Shown here in pieces: positions 32,553 to 42,180 of a DNA stretch of 64,000 nucleotides; position 1 is the stretch's first letter, and each line of letters begins with the position of its first letter. Source of the stretch: Lachnospiraceae bacterium (GTDB lineage: Bacteria; Bacillota; Clostridia; Lachnospirales; Lachnospiraceae). The DNA is taken from positions 1 through 64,000 of the forward strand of contig JAFRVD010000064.1 in the NCBI GenBank assembly GCA_017441825.1. Direction: 5' to 3'. The notes beneath the pieces are model-generated. The model ran no database searches. It saw only the letters and a list, made by a program, of their open reading frames with translations, and was not told the origin of the DNA. The position numbers and the translations under genes were made by a program.

Positions 32553-33926
32553 TCAATCGTCCTTTTTAAGCTCGGCCGAGTACTTCGGCCGGATCTTTAC
32601 AAAGTAATAGACCATGACCAGGAGTGCCGCGCAGGCCCAGCCGAACGGGAACGCGATGTAAACGTTCGTGACGGAATAGTTCAGCTTCATTGCTATGATC
32701 AGGAAGAGCTGGCGGCAGCCGATCATGCCGGCCACGGAGCAGACCATGACTACCATGGACTTGCCGAAGCCGCGCACCGCGTTCGCGAAGATGCTGTTCA
32801 GCACCTGGAAGAAATAGAACGGCAGCATCCAGTGCACCATATCGACGCCGAAGGCGACCGCCGCCTCTTCCGAGATAAAGATGTTGACGAAGAACTCCGC
32901 GAGTACGAACACGGCGGTTCCGACGGTCAGGAGATAGACCCCGCAGATCACGAGCGCGGTACGGATGCCGTGAAAAGCGCGGTCGTATTTTTTCGCGCCT
33001 ACATTCTGGGAGACGAAGGTAGTGGTGGCGAGTCCCAGGCTCTGCGCGATCATGCCAACGAAGCGGTCGATCTTCTTTGCAGCGCCGATCCCCGCCATTG
33101 CGGACGAGCCGAACGAGTTCACGTAGCGCTGCACGAACAGGTTGGAGATGGAGATCAGGCTGGCCTGGATGGCCGCAGGGAACCCGAGCATCGCGATCTC
33201 CCGGAGCATGTGTCCGTCCATCTGCAGCAGTTTTTTCGGCCGCAGATGGTAAACGTCGTCCGTCCGGAGCATCCGCGTATAGACGAGCACCACGCTCAGG
33301 CTCTGCGAGATGATGGTCGCGAGCGCCGCGCCTATCACACCGAGCTTTAGGACCAGGACGAACAGCACGTCCATCACGATGTTCGTAACGCTCGCGATGA
33401 CCAGGTAGTAGAACGGCCGTTTCGAGTCGCCCACTGCCTGCAGGATCCGGGAGCCGACGTTGTAGATGGACGTAAACAGGACGCCCACAAGGTAGACCCG
33501 GAGGTATGCCAGGGCTTCCGGGAAGACGTCGTCGGGACATTTGACGAGCCGTAAGAGCGCCGGGGAGAGGATGATCCCGAGGACAGCCATGGTGAGGCCG
33601 ATGATGACGCCGAAGGACACCAGCGTATGCAGCGCCTTCTCAAGGTTCTTCGGTTCCTTTGCGCCGAAATAGCGGGAAACAAGTACGCCGCCACCCGTTG
33701 AAAAGCCCACAAAAAAACCTGTCAGGAGCATGGATATATCCGCGCTTGAAGAAACCGCAGCGAGGGCCGTCGTGCCGATGGCCCTCCCGACCACTATGGC
33801 GTCCACGCTGTTATAGAGATTCTGAAAGATCTGTCCCGCAAAGATCGGCAGCGAAAACAGGATCAGCTCCTGCGCGATGTTGCCCTGTGTCAGGTCACGC
33901 GAACCACGCTTGCCTTTTTTTGCCAT
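32553..33926 (-). CDS. MATE-family exporter
   Basis: A 457-residue MATE transporter with about twelve membrane segments. GNIAQELILFSLPIFAGQIF, NSVDAIVVGRAIG and GGGVLVSRYFGAKEPKN are the family hallmarks. It is last in a row of phenolic-type metabolic genes, so it may export a toxic aromatic substrate or product. It is diverged from the MATE protein at 5226-6575. Confidence 0.9.
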   Translation of the reverse strand: MAKKGKRGSRDLTQGNIAQELILFSLPIFAGQIFQNLYNSVDAIVVGRAIGTTALAAVSSSADISMLLTGFFVGFSTGGGVLVSRYFGAKEPKNLEKALHTLVSFGVIIGLTMAVLGIILSPALLRLVKCPDDVFPEALAYLRVYLVGVLFTSIYNVGSRILQAVGDSKRPFYYLVIASVTNIVMDVLFVLVLKLGVIGAALATIISQSLSVVLVYTRMLRTDDVYHLRPKKLLQMDGHMLREIAMLGFPAAIQASLISISNLFVQRYVNSFGSSAMAGIGAAKKIDRFVGMIAQSLGLATTTFVSQNVGAKKYDRAFHGIRTALVICGVYLLTVGTAVFVLAEFFVNIFISEEAAVAFGVDMVHWMLPFYFFQVLNSIFANAVRGFGKSMVVMVCSVAGMIGCRQLFLIIAMKLNYSVTNVYIAFPFGWACAALLVMVYYFVKIRPKYSAELKKDD

Positions 33927-33969
33927 TTGACCGTCCTCCCGTATATGATTTGATAAACTGCTTACGTAC

Positions 33970-35655
33970 TCACTCCGGAAGCTTTACCGGATAGCTTTCG
34001 ATGGGAACGTCTTCCGTTTCCGCCGTCATCTGCCCGTTTACGTTCTTCACGATGATCCACTTGAGCCAGTTCTTGTTGTCCGTTTCCGGATAATCCTCCC
34101 GGAGGAACCAGCCGCGGGACTCCTTCCGCATGCGGGATGCAAAGTAGTGCATCTGCGCGGAGAGGAGGATGTATTCCGCTTCGTGGCAGGACAGCACGCC
34201 GTGCATGTCCGAGGCCTTCAGGTCGTCCACCATGGCAGCGGCTTTGTCCACGAATTTCATCGCTTCGTCCATGCGGTCCTCCCGCATGTAGACCGAATAT
34301 TCGCTGGGCGCCATGGCCTCCTGGACGAGGCGGATGACCTCCTTCGGGTCATAGCCTTCGTCGCGGAAAAGCGGGGCGTAGGTGTAATCAAGGGATTCGT
34401 TGATCTCAGTTTCGGCAATGGGTTCGGGATCCCGATATTCTGCGGCTGCAAGGTCGTCTGCCGCCACGATTCCCGCAAAGACTGCATTCAGGATGCCGGA
34501 GCCCCTGTTTCTTCCGGGAGGCGCCGGAACCGCCCCGGGTGCGCCTGAGCCGCAGTAGCTGCAGTCGCCGATGGCATAAAGACCCTCGACGGTCGTCCGC
34601 ATATTGCCGTCCGTCCTGATACACGACTGTTCGCCGATGAGCGACGGCACGACTTCAAAATCCGTATCCACGCTCTGGGAATCCATCCAGTTGAGCGTTC
34701 GGAACTTATCCCCGTAGGACATTTTGGAAAGGTCAGGCGGATCCTTCTTTTCAGGCGCCGCGCCTCCGGGAGGCGGGCCGAACTCCAGGTGGACGGGACC
34801 GTTGCCAGCCATCATCTGGACGTACCATTCGCGGATGGCCGTGCTCGGGATGTCCGTCTGCCGGTGGTCCGTGAAGTTTTTCGTGATGAATTCGCCCTTT
34901 GCGTTGTACATGTTGTTTTCGCCGAAGACGACCTCGTGGTGACTCTTGTAGCGGACCAGCTGGGAGAAGTTGCCGAATTCGGCGTTCCGCATCTCCGCGC
35001 CGGCACGGTAGGCGATCGCGATGCCGTCGCCGCGGCCGCTGCCCCACATGGAGCCGAAGCGGTAGTTCTGGGAGCCGGTCGCAAGGACGGCCTTTTTCGC
35101 GGAAATGGTGTAGAAATTCCCGTCGTCTAAAATGCTGTAGGCGCTTGCGCCGCGGATCCTGCCGTCCTTTACGTAGAAGCCGGAAAGCGCGGTCTTATCT
35201 AGGATCCGGACGCCCAGCTTCTCACAGCGCTGCCGCATCCGGAGCGTGATGTCCAGCTCCACGCGGATCATCGCGGTAAAGGGGCCGGTGGGCATGACGT
35301 TATACGAGCCGTCCGGGTTCTTCGGTACCGAAACACCCCACGAAGACAGCTTGTCCAGCATCCCGTGGTTCATCTCCACGTATTTCAGCATCACGTTCTG
35401 ATCGCCTAAGAAGCAGCCGATCTCATTCACGTGGAATCTGAGAAAGTCGAGAGGCGTGATCTTGTCGAGCTGGAAATACTGAAGGACGCCGCCGCCCTTG
35501 TTGGCCTTTCCGCCGAAGCCCGCGAACTGCTTTTCAATGATCATGACGTCGAGCGCCGGGTTCTGTTCCTTGAGTTCGATGGCGCAGGTGAGGCCGCCCA
35601 CGCCGCCGCCCGCGATCAGTACGTCGCAGGATAACACATTCTTTTTGATCTCCAT
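33970..35655 (-). CDS. AprA/fumarate-reductase-type flavoprotein
   Basis: A 561-residue FAD enzyme. The N-terminal Rossmann motif is CDVLIAGGGVGGLTCAIEL, and the capping and C-terminal parts resemble adenylylsulfate reductase alpha and succinate dehydrogenase flavoproteins (LATGSQNYRFGSMWGSGRGD; GLYAIGDCSYCG). The gene for a two-cluster ferredoxin lies 11 bases upstream, the same pairing as AprBA. No other sulfate-reduction genes are seen, so it is more likely a reductase or dehydrogenase of an organic substrate. The Pro/Gly-rich insert GPPPGGAAPEKKDPP is unusual. Confidence 0.8.
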   Translation of the reverse strand: MEIKKNVLSCDVLIAGGGVGGLTCAIELKEQNPALDVMIIEKQFAGFGGKANKGGGVLQYFQLDKITPLDFLRFHVNEIGCFLGDQNVMLKYVEMNHGMLDKLSSWGVSVPKNPDGSYNVMPTGPFTAMIRVELDITLRMRQRCEKLGVRILDKTALSGFYVKDGRIRGASAYSILDDGNFYTISAKKAVLATGSQNYRFGSMWGSGRGDGIAIAYRAGAEMRNAEFGNFSQLVRYKSHHEVVFGENNMYNAKGEFITKNFTDHRQTDIPSTAIREWYVQMMAGNGPVHLEFGPPPGGAAPEKKDPPDLSKMSYGDKFRTLNWMDSQSVDTDFEVVPSLIGEQSCIRTDGNMRTTVEGLYAIGDCSYCGSGAPGAVPAPPGRNRGSGILNAVFAGIVAADDLAAAEYRDPEPIAETEINESLDYTYAPLFRDEGYDPKEVIRLVQEAMAPSEYSVYMREDRMDEAMKFVDKAAAMVDDLKASDMHGVLSCHEAEYILLSAQMHYFASRMRKESRGWFLREDYPETDNKNWLKWIIVKNVNGQMTAETEDVPIESYPVKLPE

Positions 35656-35666
35656 CGCCCGCCTCC

Positions 35667-35912
35667 TTACCTGTACCTGTCAAAGTGCTGCAGAAGGTGC
35701 TCGCTTTCGTGATCCGGGATCACGCGGATGGCGTCGCGTCTGCAGACACTCATACAGCAGAAACAGTGCTCACAGTCTTCCACATATTTGAAGATGGGGC
35801 GCCTTGCCGCTTCGTCCCAGCGAATGACGTCCACAAAGCAGGCTTTGTAGCACATCTGGCAGCCCACGCATTTTTCAGGATCGAATTCGATCCTGTGATT
35901 CGTTCCGATCAT
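35667..35912 (-). CDS. Two-cluster 4Fe-4S ferredoxin (AprB-like)
   Basis: An 81-residue ferredoxin with two 4Fe-4S motifs, CVGCQMCYKAC and CEHCFCCMSVC, in the order seen in AprB but without a long C-terminal tail. It probably passes electrons to the flavoprotein encoded just downstream. Its start overlaps the stop of the hydrolase-like gene by 4 bases, tying the three genes together. Confidence 0.9.
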   Translation of the reverse strand: MIGTNHRIEFDPEKCVGCQMCYKACFVDVIRWDEAARRPIFKYVEDCEHCFCCMSVCRRDAIRVIPDHESEHLLQHFDRYR

Positions 35913-36724
35913 GTATTGCCTCCTTCTTCGCGGGGATCATGGAACGGCGGAACGCGGAAATCGTCCTTAAATTCCGCATATACCTCCGGCAGGATCTTCG
36001 CGAGATGTGTAAATTCCTTGATATTATGGAGCAGCATGGCAGTCCCCATGCGGACGTTCCCCGGCGGGAAGCCCTGAAGCTTTTCCACCTTTCCGTCCAC
36101 TGCGGAATACCCGAACCAGAAGCGCGTTCTGAGCTCGGAACCGTTCGCGGTCGGGCGGAGGAAATGGCACATGATGGACATGCCTCCGGTGCAGACGATG
36201 GTCCCTCCGAAGTCCCGGAGCTTTTCGGGACTGAAGCCGATCTTTTCCGGCGGAAGGAAGGTCAGCCGGACGTCCACGGGCGGCTGGTCCGGTAAAAGAG
36301 CCTCTTTGATCGCGTGAGTCGTGTTCCGGTAGCGCTCTTTCATGGTAAGCGTTTCGTCAAGGTTCTGCGCGACGTTCTGCGACTGGACGTAGTAGTGTTC
36401 GTCGCGGTCCCAGATCTTGTAGCGCAGGGAATCAAGGCCGTGCCACGCGAACCACCAGTCGAACATCTCCGGCGTTACGCAGGGCATGTCTGTGAGGTTC
36501 GCGATCATTAAGCCCCCGTCTTCGAGGACCCAGATGCCGGATTCGCCGGGCAGGTATCCTTCGTCTAACAGCCGGTTGATCTCCGACGGATGCAGGCCGC
36601 CTCCTTCGGGGAAATCCCCCCGGAGGATCTTTGCCGCGGTCTCTTCGGGGACCGGCGCGATCTCCCGCTCAAAGTATTTAAATAGCGGCGACGATCTCTC
36701 TTCTTCTGTTACAGGTACCGGCAT
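35909..36724 (-). CDS. DAPG/phloretin hydrolase-like protein
   Basis: A 271-residue protein resembling the PhlG/phloretin hydrolase family, zinc enzymes that cleave the C-C bond between an acyl group and a phloroglucinol ring. MFDWWFAWHGLDSLRYKIWD and DEHYY are characteristic, and LLHNIKEFTHLAKILPEVY supplies the C-terminal His and Glu expected as zinc ligands. In gut Eubacterium the phloretin enzyme acts in flavonoid breakdown. Its neighbours are redox enzymes and an exporter, which fits phenolic degradation. The actual substrate is unproven. Confidence 0.75.
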   Translation of the reverse strand: MPVPVTEEERSSPLFKYFEREIAPVPEETAAKILRGDFPEGGGLHPSEINRLLDEGYLPGESGIWVLEDGGLMIANLTDMPCVTPEMFDWWFAWHGLDSLRYKIWDRDEHYYVQSQNVAQNLDETLTMKERYRNTTHAIKEALLPDQPPVDVRLTFLPPEKIGFSPEKLRDFGGTIVCTGGMSIMCHFLRPTANGSELRTRFWFGYSAVDGKVEKLQGFPPGNVRMGTAMLLHNIKEFTHLAKILPEVYAEFKDDFRVPPFHDPREEGGNT

Positions 36725-36736
36725 ACGCGCTCCTTT

Positions 36737-37714
36737 CTACAGTCCCATGCTGTGCGGCATCTGAAGGATCGCTTCCGCGTCCGCACAGAGGCCTGCGATG
36801 AGCTCGCGGCACGTTTTCACACAGGTAATGAGGCCGCAGACCTGCCCGGAGAGGACGGCGCCTTCGTTTTCGACTTCACCGTCCCGGGACGCCTTCGCAA
36901 GAGACCCCGCGGACACCTGCATGATGAGCTTCGCCGCTTCCGCCTTCGGGTAGTCCGCCTCGATCTTCAGCATCCTTTCAGCCAGTGCGTTTCTGACCTG
37001 CCAGCTGGGCTCGCCGGTGGATTCGCCGCAGGAGACGATATCGTCGTCTATTGCCGAGATCACCTTCGCCTTCACGTTCGGATGGATCGGACATTCTTCA
37101 CTTGTCATGAATGCAGTGCCCATCTCAAAGCCTTCAGCGCCGGCCACAAACACGCCTGCCACCTGCCGCGGCGTATAGATGCCGCCGGATGCGAGAATCG
37201 GGACTGACGTAATGCTTTCAACAAGCTCCGCAAGCAGCACACGGCCGGAAATGCGGGCCTTATGACCGCCGCCTTCCACGCCCTTAGCGATGATGACGTC
37301 CGCGCCGGCCTTTTCCGCAACGAGGCCGTCCTGAAGGCAGTTGACCTTTGCCACTACCTTCGCGCCGGTCGCCTTCATCCGGTCGTAGATGCGCGCCGCC
37401 ATGTCATAGTCCAGCAGGTTCAGCGTGTCCAGATAGACCGCCGGAACCGGGACTTTTTCAAGAGTGGAGCAGTTGATCTCGAGCTGGTCGCCCGGATCCA
37501 GGAAGATATTGCAGGCGAAGGGCTTGTCCGTCATGCTGCGGATGGCCGCGATCTGGCCTTCGATGACGGGCCCCGGCATGAAGCCGCAGCCTAAAACACC
37601 TAAGCCCCCCGCGGCAGATACGGCTGCGACCAAAGGCGCCATGGACGTCCAGGCCATCGCCCCCTGTACGACCGGGTATTCGATCCCGAGAGCAGTACAA
37701 ACACGGTTTTTCAT
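36737..37714 (-). CDS. FabK/nitronate monooxygenase-family FMN enzyme
   Basis: A 325-residue FMN TIM-barrel enzyme. VVQGAMAWTSMAPLVAAVS, the KGVEGGGHKA phosphate-binding stretch and ILASGGIYTPRQVA match both enoyl-ACP reductase II (FabK) and nitronate monooxygenases. No fatty acid synthesis genes are near, so a FabK role is not supported by context; it may reduce an unsaturated intermediate of the phenolic set. The start at 37714 (MKNRVC) is preferred over an in-frame GTG too close to the AAAGGA site. Confidence 0.8.
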   Translation of the reverse strand: MKNRVCTALGIEYPVVQGAMAWTSMAPLVAAVSAAGGLGVLGCGFMPGPVIEGQIAAIRSMTDKPFACNIFLDPGDQLEINCSTLEKVPVPAVYLDTLNLLDYDMAARIYDRMKATGAKVVAKVNCLQDGLVAEKAGADVIIAKGVEGGGHKARISGRVLLAELVESITSVPILASGGIYTPRQVAGVFVAGAEGFEMGTAFMTSEECPIHPNVKAKVISAIDDDIVSCGESTGEPSWQVRNALAERMLKIEADYPKAEAAKLIMQVSAGSLAKASRDGEVENEGAVLSGQVCGLITCVKTCRELIAGLCADAEAILQMPHSMGL

Positions 37715-37740
37715 AAAGATCACATCCTTTCAGGAAGTCC

Positions 37741-37791
37741 CGGAAAAAGAGAAATGCTGCCCCAGTTCAGTGTCCTGCCTGGGGGCAGCAT
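37741..37791 (-). terminator. Terminator after the VOC gene
   Basis: A stem of at least 10 bp (ATGCTGCCCC with its complement) is followed on the minus strand by TTTCTCTTTTT, a good Rho-independent terminator separating the VOC gene from the phenolic gene set. Confidence 0.85.
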
Positions 37792-37815
37792 CTCAGATGT
37801 CCCGTGTCTTCGATA

Positions 37816-38196
37816 TTAATATTCCTTAAAAAATTCTATGACTTCATCGTCCGGACCGTACACGAAGGCGATCCTGACCGGATAGTTTCCGCCGATGTTC
37901 ACGTCCGCCGGCTCATTCTTCGGACGCGCACCTGCCGTAAGGGCTGCCGCGAAATCTCCGTCCGTATCCTCGGTCCTGAATGCGATGTGCTCGAATTTAG
38001 GGTAACACTGCGGGTCTTCCTTCCCGCCCGAGAAGATCTCCAGGATATTGTTGCCGCCGACGTCCATCATGCAGTTTCTGGCATGCGGCTCGCCCCAGAT
38101 CCTTATAAGTCTGCAGCCCAGCGCCTCATAGAACGCGATCGATACGTCCAGATCCCGTACGCGGAGCGCCGTATGATGATATCCCAAACGTGTCAT
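37816..38196 (-). CDS. VOC/glyoxalase-family protein
   Basis: A 126-residue single-domain VOC protein. The N-terminal YHHTALRVRDLDVSIAFYEAL and the later EHIAFRTEDTDGD and IAFVYGPDDEVIEFFKEY are the two beta-alpha-beta modules. His and Glu in these positions are typical metal ligands of lactoylglutathione lyase-like enzymes. The substrate is unknown. It is transcribed alone. Confidence 0.85.
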   Translation of the reverse strand: MTRLGYHHTALRVRDLDVSIAFYEALGCRLIRIWGEPHARNCMMDVGGNNILEIFSGGKEDPQCYPKFEHIAFRTEDTDGDFAAALTAGARPKNEPADVNIGGNYPVRIAFVYGPDDEVIEFFKEY

Positions 38197-38254
38197 AAGT
38201 GAACCTCCCTATATGTATTATCCGTCCTTCTGTACGGATCCGTTTCCTACTCCC

Positions 38255-38283
38255 ATCATACTCATTCCGGCTTGTAAATGCAA
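38255..38283 (-). promoter_or_regulatory. Promoter of the VOC gene
   Basis: TTGCAT and TATGAT are 17 bases apart on the minus strand, about 60 bases upstream of the VOC start codon. Confidence 0.6.
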
Positions 38284-38315
38284 GTGAAAGAAGCGGGAAG
38301 AGCAGGGCCTCCGGC

Positions 38316-39782
38316 TTATTCCAGCACGGTGATCCGGCCTTCGACCTTCGCGTCCAGCCCGCTGTTCGTACTGAAGTATTCTTCGATGATGTTGTTCTGA
38401 GAAGTGGCGGTCACGCGGGGCCGGCGGTTTTTCTTCACCTCTTCGAGCGGGACGCCGAAGAATGCGTCAAAGTTGTTGTAGTGGTACGCCTGGATCCCGA
38501 GCTTTAAGCGCATATCGTCCGTCACGGGCTCGCCCCGGAAGGACAGTTCTTCGATGGTGTGGGTGGATTTCCTGTAGACGATCTTCACGCCGCGGGAGAC
38601 CTGGTAGAATTCGGTCTCGCCGACCCAGGCGTCGTCGCGCATGAGGTGCTGCACGATCCTCCGCCACTGGGCGCCCGTGACTTCTACCATGTAGATGACG
38701 TCGTCGAAAGGAGTGTTCTCCAGCATGTCCTGGTATTCGATGACCGGGCCGAGCTCCTTTTTCCGGATGCTGCCCGAACCGAACAGCATGATGTCGTAGC
38801 TCGCGTCGTCCACCATGACGTCCGCGTAGAGGTTCCCCATTTCAGTTTCCTGCTCGCGGGAGGGATGCGTGAGCGTCCGGGCCCAGCGGGTGACTACCCG
38901 CTTGTATTTGGTGTCGGTCTCCGTGCGGTAGCTGTCGATGAGATCCGCCATGACCTCATCGACAGGCGCGGTGTCCTCGTTGATCGGGACGCATTCCCAT
39001 TTGATGTCCGAGATCATGCCGGGTCCGGTGTTGTACAGAATGTCCAGCCGCCCGATCACGCCCGACCCCATACCGGCCTGCACGATCGGAACACCGTTGA
39101 CCACGGTCGGTGTTTCCATGAACGTGTGCGAGTGTCCGCCGATGATCAGGTCTACTCCCCAGTCCGGATCCAGCAGTCCCGCGAGCTTCACGTCGTTTTC
39201 ATAGCCGATGTGAGTGAGCAGTACTGTCAGGTCCGTGGCCGTGGTGCGGTAATTGTCGCAGATGATGCCGACCTCCTTGGCTGCGGATTCCAGATCGATG
39301 AACGTGCCGATGATCTTTTCGCTCTTCGTGGACGCCAGGACCTCGTCCGTCAGGATCCCTATGAACATGACCTTCATGCCGCCCACCTCAAGGTTGATGT
39401 AGGGAGTGAAGACGCGGGAATTGTTCATCGTGATGAACAGGTTCGCGTTTACGATGGGGAACTTGGCGCACTTTTCCAGGAAGAGAAGATGCGCGAAGCC
39501 GTAGTCCACCTCATGGTTGCCCACCGTCGCGACGTCGGGACGGAGATTGTTCATGAGGTCGATGGTGGACAGGCCCTGGTATTCGGAGTCGATGATGGAC
39601 CCGCGGAACATGTCGCCTGCCAGCGCATAGATCACGTTTTCATTTTCCGAACGGACCTTGCTGACGTAGCCGGAAAGCCGCGCGAGGCCGCCGGTTTCCC
39701 TGCCGTTTTCGATCTTCGGCAGAAAATCGCCGTGAAAGTCGTTGGAGTGAAGGATCGTGATGTTTTTTAAATTATCGATCAT
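38316..39782 (-). CDS. 5'-Nucleotidase/UDP-sugar hydrolase-family metallophosphatase
   Basis: A 488-residue protein with an N-terminal calcineurin-like metallophosphatase domain (ITILHSNDFHGDFLP, ALAGDMFRGS, TVGNHEVDYG, IGGHSHTF) and a C-terminal 5'-nucleotidase domain with substrate-binding segments. No signal peptide is seen, so it should be cytoplasmic, unlike the secreted relatives. It lies 19 bases after the cardiolipin synthase gene, suggesting the same operon. It probably hydrolyses a nucleotide or nucleotide sugar. Confidence 0.85.
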   Translation of the reverse strand: MIDNLKNITILHSNDFHGDFLPKIENGRETGGLARLSGYVSKVRSENENVIYALAGDMFRGSIIDSEYQGLSTIDLMNNLRPDVATVGNHEVDYGFAHLLFLEKCAKFPIVNANLFITMNNSRVFTPYINLEVGGMKVMFIGILTDEVLASTKSEKIIGTFIDLESAAKEVGIICDNYRTTATDLTVLLTHIGYENDVKLAGLLDPDWGVDLIIGGHSHTFMETPTVVNGVPIVQAGMGSGVIGRLDILYNTGPGMISDIKWECVPINEDTAPVDEVMADLIDSYRTETDTKYKRVVTRWARTLTHPSREQETEMGNLYADVMVDDASYDIMLFGSGSIRKKELGPVIEYQDMLENTPFDDVIYMVEVTGAQWRRIVQHLMRDDAWVGETEFYQVSRGVKIVYRKSTHTIEELSFRGEPVTDDMRLKLGIQAYHYNNFDAFFGVPLEEVKKNRRPRVTATSQNNIIEEYFSTNSGLDAKVEGRITVLE

Positions 39783-39801
39783 GGAAAATACCTCCGGGAT
39801 A

Positions 39802-41370
39802 TTACATTAGCGGCGCGATGAAGCGGAGGAGCGTCCCCGCGATCTTATACGAAAGCTTTTCGTTTTTTACGGTCTCAAGGGTGACCTCGCGGCACTTTGC
39901 GAGCGTCTCCTGGAAATCTGCCTCCATGTCTTTGATGCAGTCGGCCTTGTAGAGGTAGACCGCGCATTCAAAATGATGGTAGAGACTCCGGTAGTCCAGG
40001 TTGATGGTGCCGGTGACGCCTTTCACGTCGTCGCTCGTAAAGAGCTTTGCGTGAACGAAGCCGGGCGTGTATTCGTAGATCTTCACTCCGGCGTTTAAGA
40101 GTGATTTATAGTGCGACTTCGCGAGAGCGTAAGCGGCTTTCTTGTCCGGGATGCCCGGCAGGATGATCTTGATATCGATGTCTCTCTGCGCCGCGAACTT
40201 GAGCGCCGCCTCCAGCTCCCCGTCCAGGATCAGGTACGGCGTCATGATGTGCACGTAATGGTGCGCGCGGTTCAGGATGTCGATGTAGACCATCTCGCCC
40301 ACCTTGTCGCCGTCCATCGGGCTGTCCCCGTAGGGCATCACGTAGCCTGACGGATGCGCGGGCGGATCGAAGGATTCTCTGAGGTACGGGTCGAAGACCG
40401 CTTCCCTCTCCGAAACGTTCCACATCTGGAGAAAGAGGAGCGTGAAGGTGAGGACCGCGTCGCCCTTCAGCATGACGGCCACGTCCTTCCAGTGTCCGAA
40501 GCGCTTCTTTTTATTAATGTATTCGTCCGCAAGGTTCACGCCGCCGCTGAAGCCCGTCTTTCCGTCGATGACGAGGATCTTCCTGTGGTCGCGGTAGTTG
40601 TAATGCGAGGACACGATCGGGGTGATGGGGGCGAACGGCTTGGCCTTGATCCCCTCGTTTTCAAGAAGCTTCCAGTAATACGAAGGAAGAGTGGACATCT
40701 CGTTCATGCCGTCGTACATGACGCGCACGTCCAGGCCGGCCTGTGCCTTTTCGATCAGGATCTTCAGGATCTCGCCCCACATGTACCCTTCCTCTATGAT
40801 GAAGTATTCGAGGAAAATGTACTGCTCGGCTTTCTCAAGCTCCGCGAGCATCGCCTCGAATTTGGCTTCACCGCTCGGGAAGTAAACGGTTTCCGTCCGG
40901 TCGTACACCGGAAAGCACCCGCTTAAATTCAGGTACCTGCACAGGTCGTCCGTACAGGAGTTGTCCTTGTGGAGTTCGTCGAGCACCGCCTGCCGCTTCG
41001 GAAGCGATTTCCACGTCTCATTGATCAGCGCGTTCACGCGCTTCTTTAAGTTTCTGTGCACGTAGTTTCTCTGGGTGAACCAGAGCATGGCGGCGCCCGG
41101 GATGGGCAGCACGGCAATGAACAGCATCCACGAAAGCTTGCCCGACGCGTCCATGCTGCTGTTGAACAGGTAGACGATCATGATGAACGTGAACAGGGTC
41201 AGGGCAATGCGGAACCAGGAAAGGTACTGGTCCAGCCATATGTAAAAGTAGACGATCAGAAAGACCTGCAGCGCGATCAAGAGGGCGAACACAAAAAAGC
41301 GGCTGAAGATCAGGGAAAGGATCCCCTTTTTCCGGGGAGCGGCAAGACGGAAAAAGTCATTTTGTTCCAT
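39802..41370 (-). CDS. cls: Cardiolipin synthase
   Basis: A 522-residue phospholipase-D-family cardiolipin synthase. Two N-terminal membrane helices (residues 22-62) precede two HKD catalytic motifs, HRKILVIDG and HAKLFTSDD. It condenses phosphatidylglycerol to cardiolipin at the membrane. It lies in a phospholipid cluster with psd and pssA, which supports the call. Confidence 0.92.
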   Translation of the reverse strand: MEQNDFFRLAAPRKKGILSLIFSRFFVFALLIALQVFLIVYFYIWLDQYLSWFRIALTLFTFIMIVYLFNSSMDASGKLSWMLFIAVLPIPGAAMLWFTQRNYVHRNLKKRVNALINETWKSLPKRQAVLDELHKDNSCTDDLCRYLNLSGCFPVYDRTETVYFPSGEAKFEAMLAELEKAEQYIFLEYFIIEEGYMWGEILKILIEKAQAGLDVRVMYDGMNEMSTLPSYYWKLLENEGIKAKPFAPITPIVSSHYNYRDHRKILVIDGKTGFSGGVNLADEYINKKKRFGHWKDVAVMLKGDAVLTFTLLFLQMWNVSEREAVFDPYLRESFDPPAHPSGYVMPYGDSPMDGDKVGEMVYIDILNRAHHYVHIMTPYLILDGELEAALKFAAQRDIDIKIILPGIPDKKAAYALAKSHYKSLLNAGVKIYEYTPGFVHAKLFTSDDVKGVTGTINLDYRSLYHHFECAVYLYKADCIKDMEADFQETLAKCREVTLETVKNEKLSYKIAGTLLRFIAPLM

Positions 41371-41388
41371 GGCAGAAATCTTCCTTTA

Positions 41389-42165
41389 TTACAGATGTTG
41401 CAGGCCCCTGTCCCGGGCGATCAGCAGCTTCAGGCCTTCAACGGCCACGCGGACTGATGCGGACGTATCCTCACTCATTTCCTGGTCCAGGCCCGCGGCT
41501 TCGCGTTCCTGGTTCCAGACAACGTGGAAGCAGGAGCCCGCACGGCAGCGGAGCGCGTCAGCCACTACGAAAATGGCAGCTGATTCCATCTCGGACGCCA
41601 GCACGTGAAGGCGCTTCCAGGCTTCCCACTTCGCGAGAAGCTCATAGGAGACCGGCATGCGGGCGGGGTCATGCTGTCCGTAGAAAGAGTCCTTGCACTG
41701 GACCACGCCCACGTGGGTGGTCTTTCCAAGCGCAAGCGAAGCGTCCCGGAGCGCGATGGTCACGTCGAGGTTCGCGACGGCCGGGTATTCGATGGGCGCG
41801 TATTCCATGGACGTGTGCTCAAAGCGGACCGCGCCGGTCGCGACCACAATGTCCCCTGAGCGCACCGGAAGGTCGATCCCCCCGCAGGTGCCCGTCCGGA
41901 TGAACGTATCCGCGCCGATGGCGTGAAGCTCCTCCACGGCTATTGCCGCGGACGGCCCGCCGATCCCCGTAGAGCAGACCGAGACCTTCTCCCCGAGGAG
42001 ATACCCGGTAAAAACGTTGTATTCGCGGTTCTGTCCGATGCGTACGGCATCGTCAAACAGCGCGGCTATAGCCTCACACCGGCCCGGGTCTCCGGGCAGG
42101 ATCACGTACCGGCCCACGTCGCCTTCCGCGCAGCGGATATGGTACTGCTTCTTCAGCTCCTGCAT
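41389..42165 (-). CDS. udp: Uridine phosphorylase-family nucleoside phosphorylase
   Basis: A 258-residue nucleoside phosphorylase. [44 protein letters not shown] and the SEMESAAIF motif are hallmarks of uridine phosphorylase. It splits uridine with phosphate to uracil and ribose-1-phosphate. It lies between psd and cls, an odd place for salvage, and the 5'-nucleotidase-family gene at the end of the cluster could feed it. Confidence 0.88.
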   Translation of the reverse strand: MQELKKQYHIRCAEGDVGRYVILPGDPGRCEAIAALFDDAVRIGQNREYNVFTGYLLGEKVSVCSTGIGGPSAAIAVEELHAIGADTFIRTGTCGGIDLPVRSGDIVVATGAVRFEHTSMEYAPIEYPAVANLDVTIALRDASLALGKTTHVGVVQCKDSFYGQHDPARMPVSYELLAKWEAWKRLHVLASEMESAAIFVVADALRCRAGSCFHVVWNQEREAAGLDQEMSEDTSASVRVAVEGLKLLIARDRGLQHL

Positions 42166-42180
42166 AAGCTTAAACCTCCC

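Noticed and set aside
33970..35912. Dissimilatory adenylylsulfate reductase (AprAB)
   Set aside because: The pair resembles AprAB in layout, but no sulfate activation or sulfite reduction genes are nearby and the ferredoxin is short.
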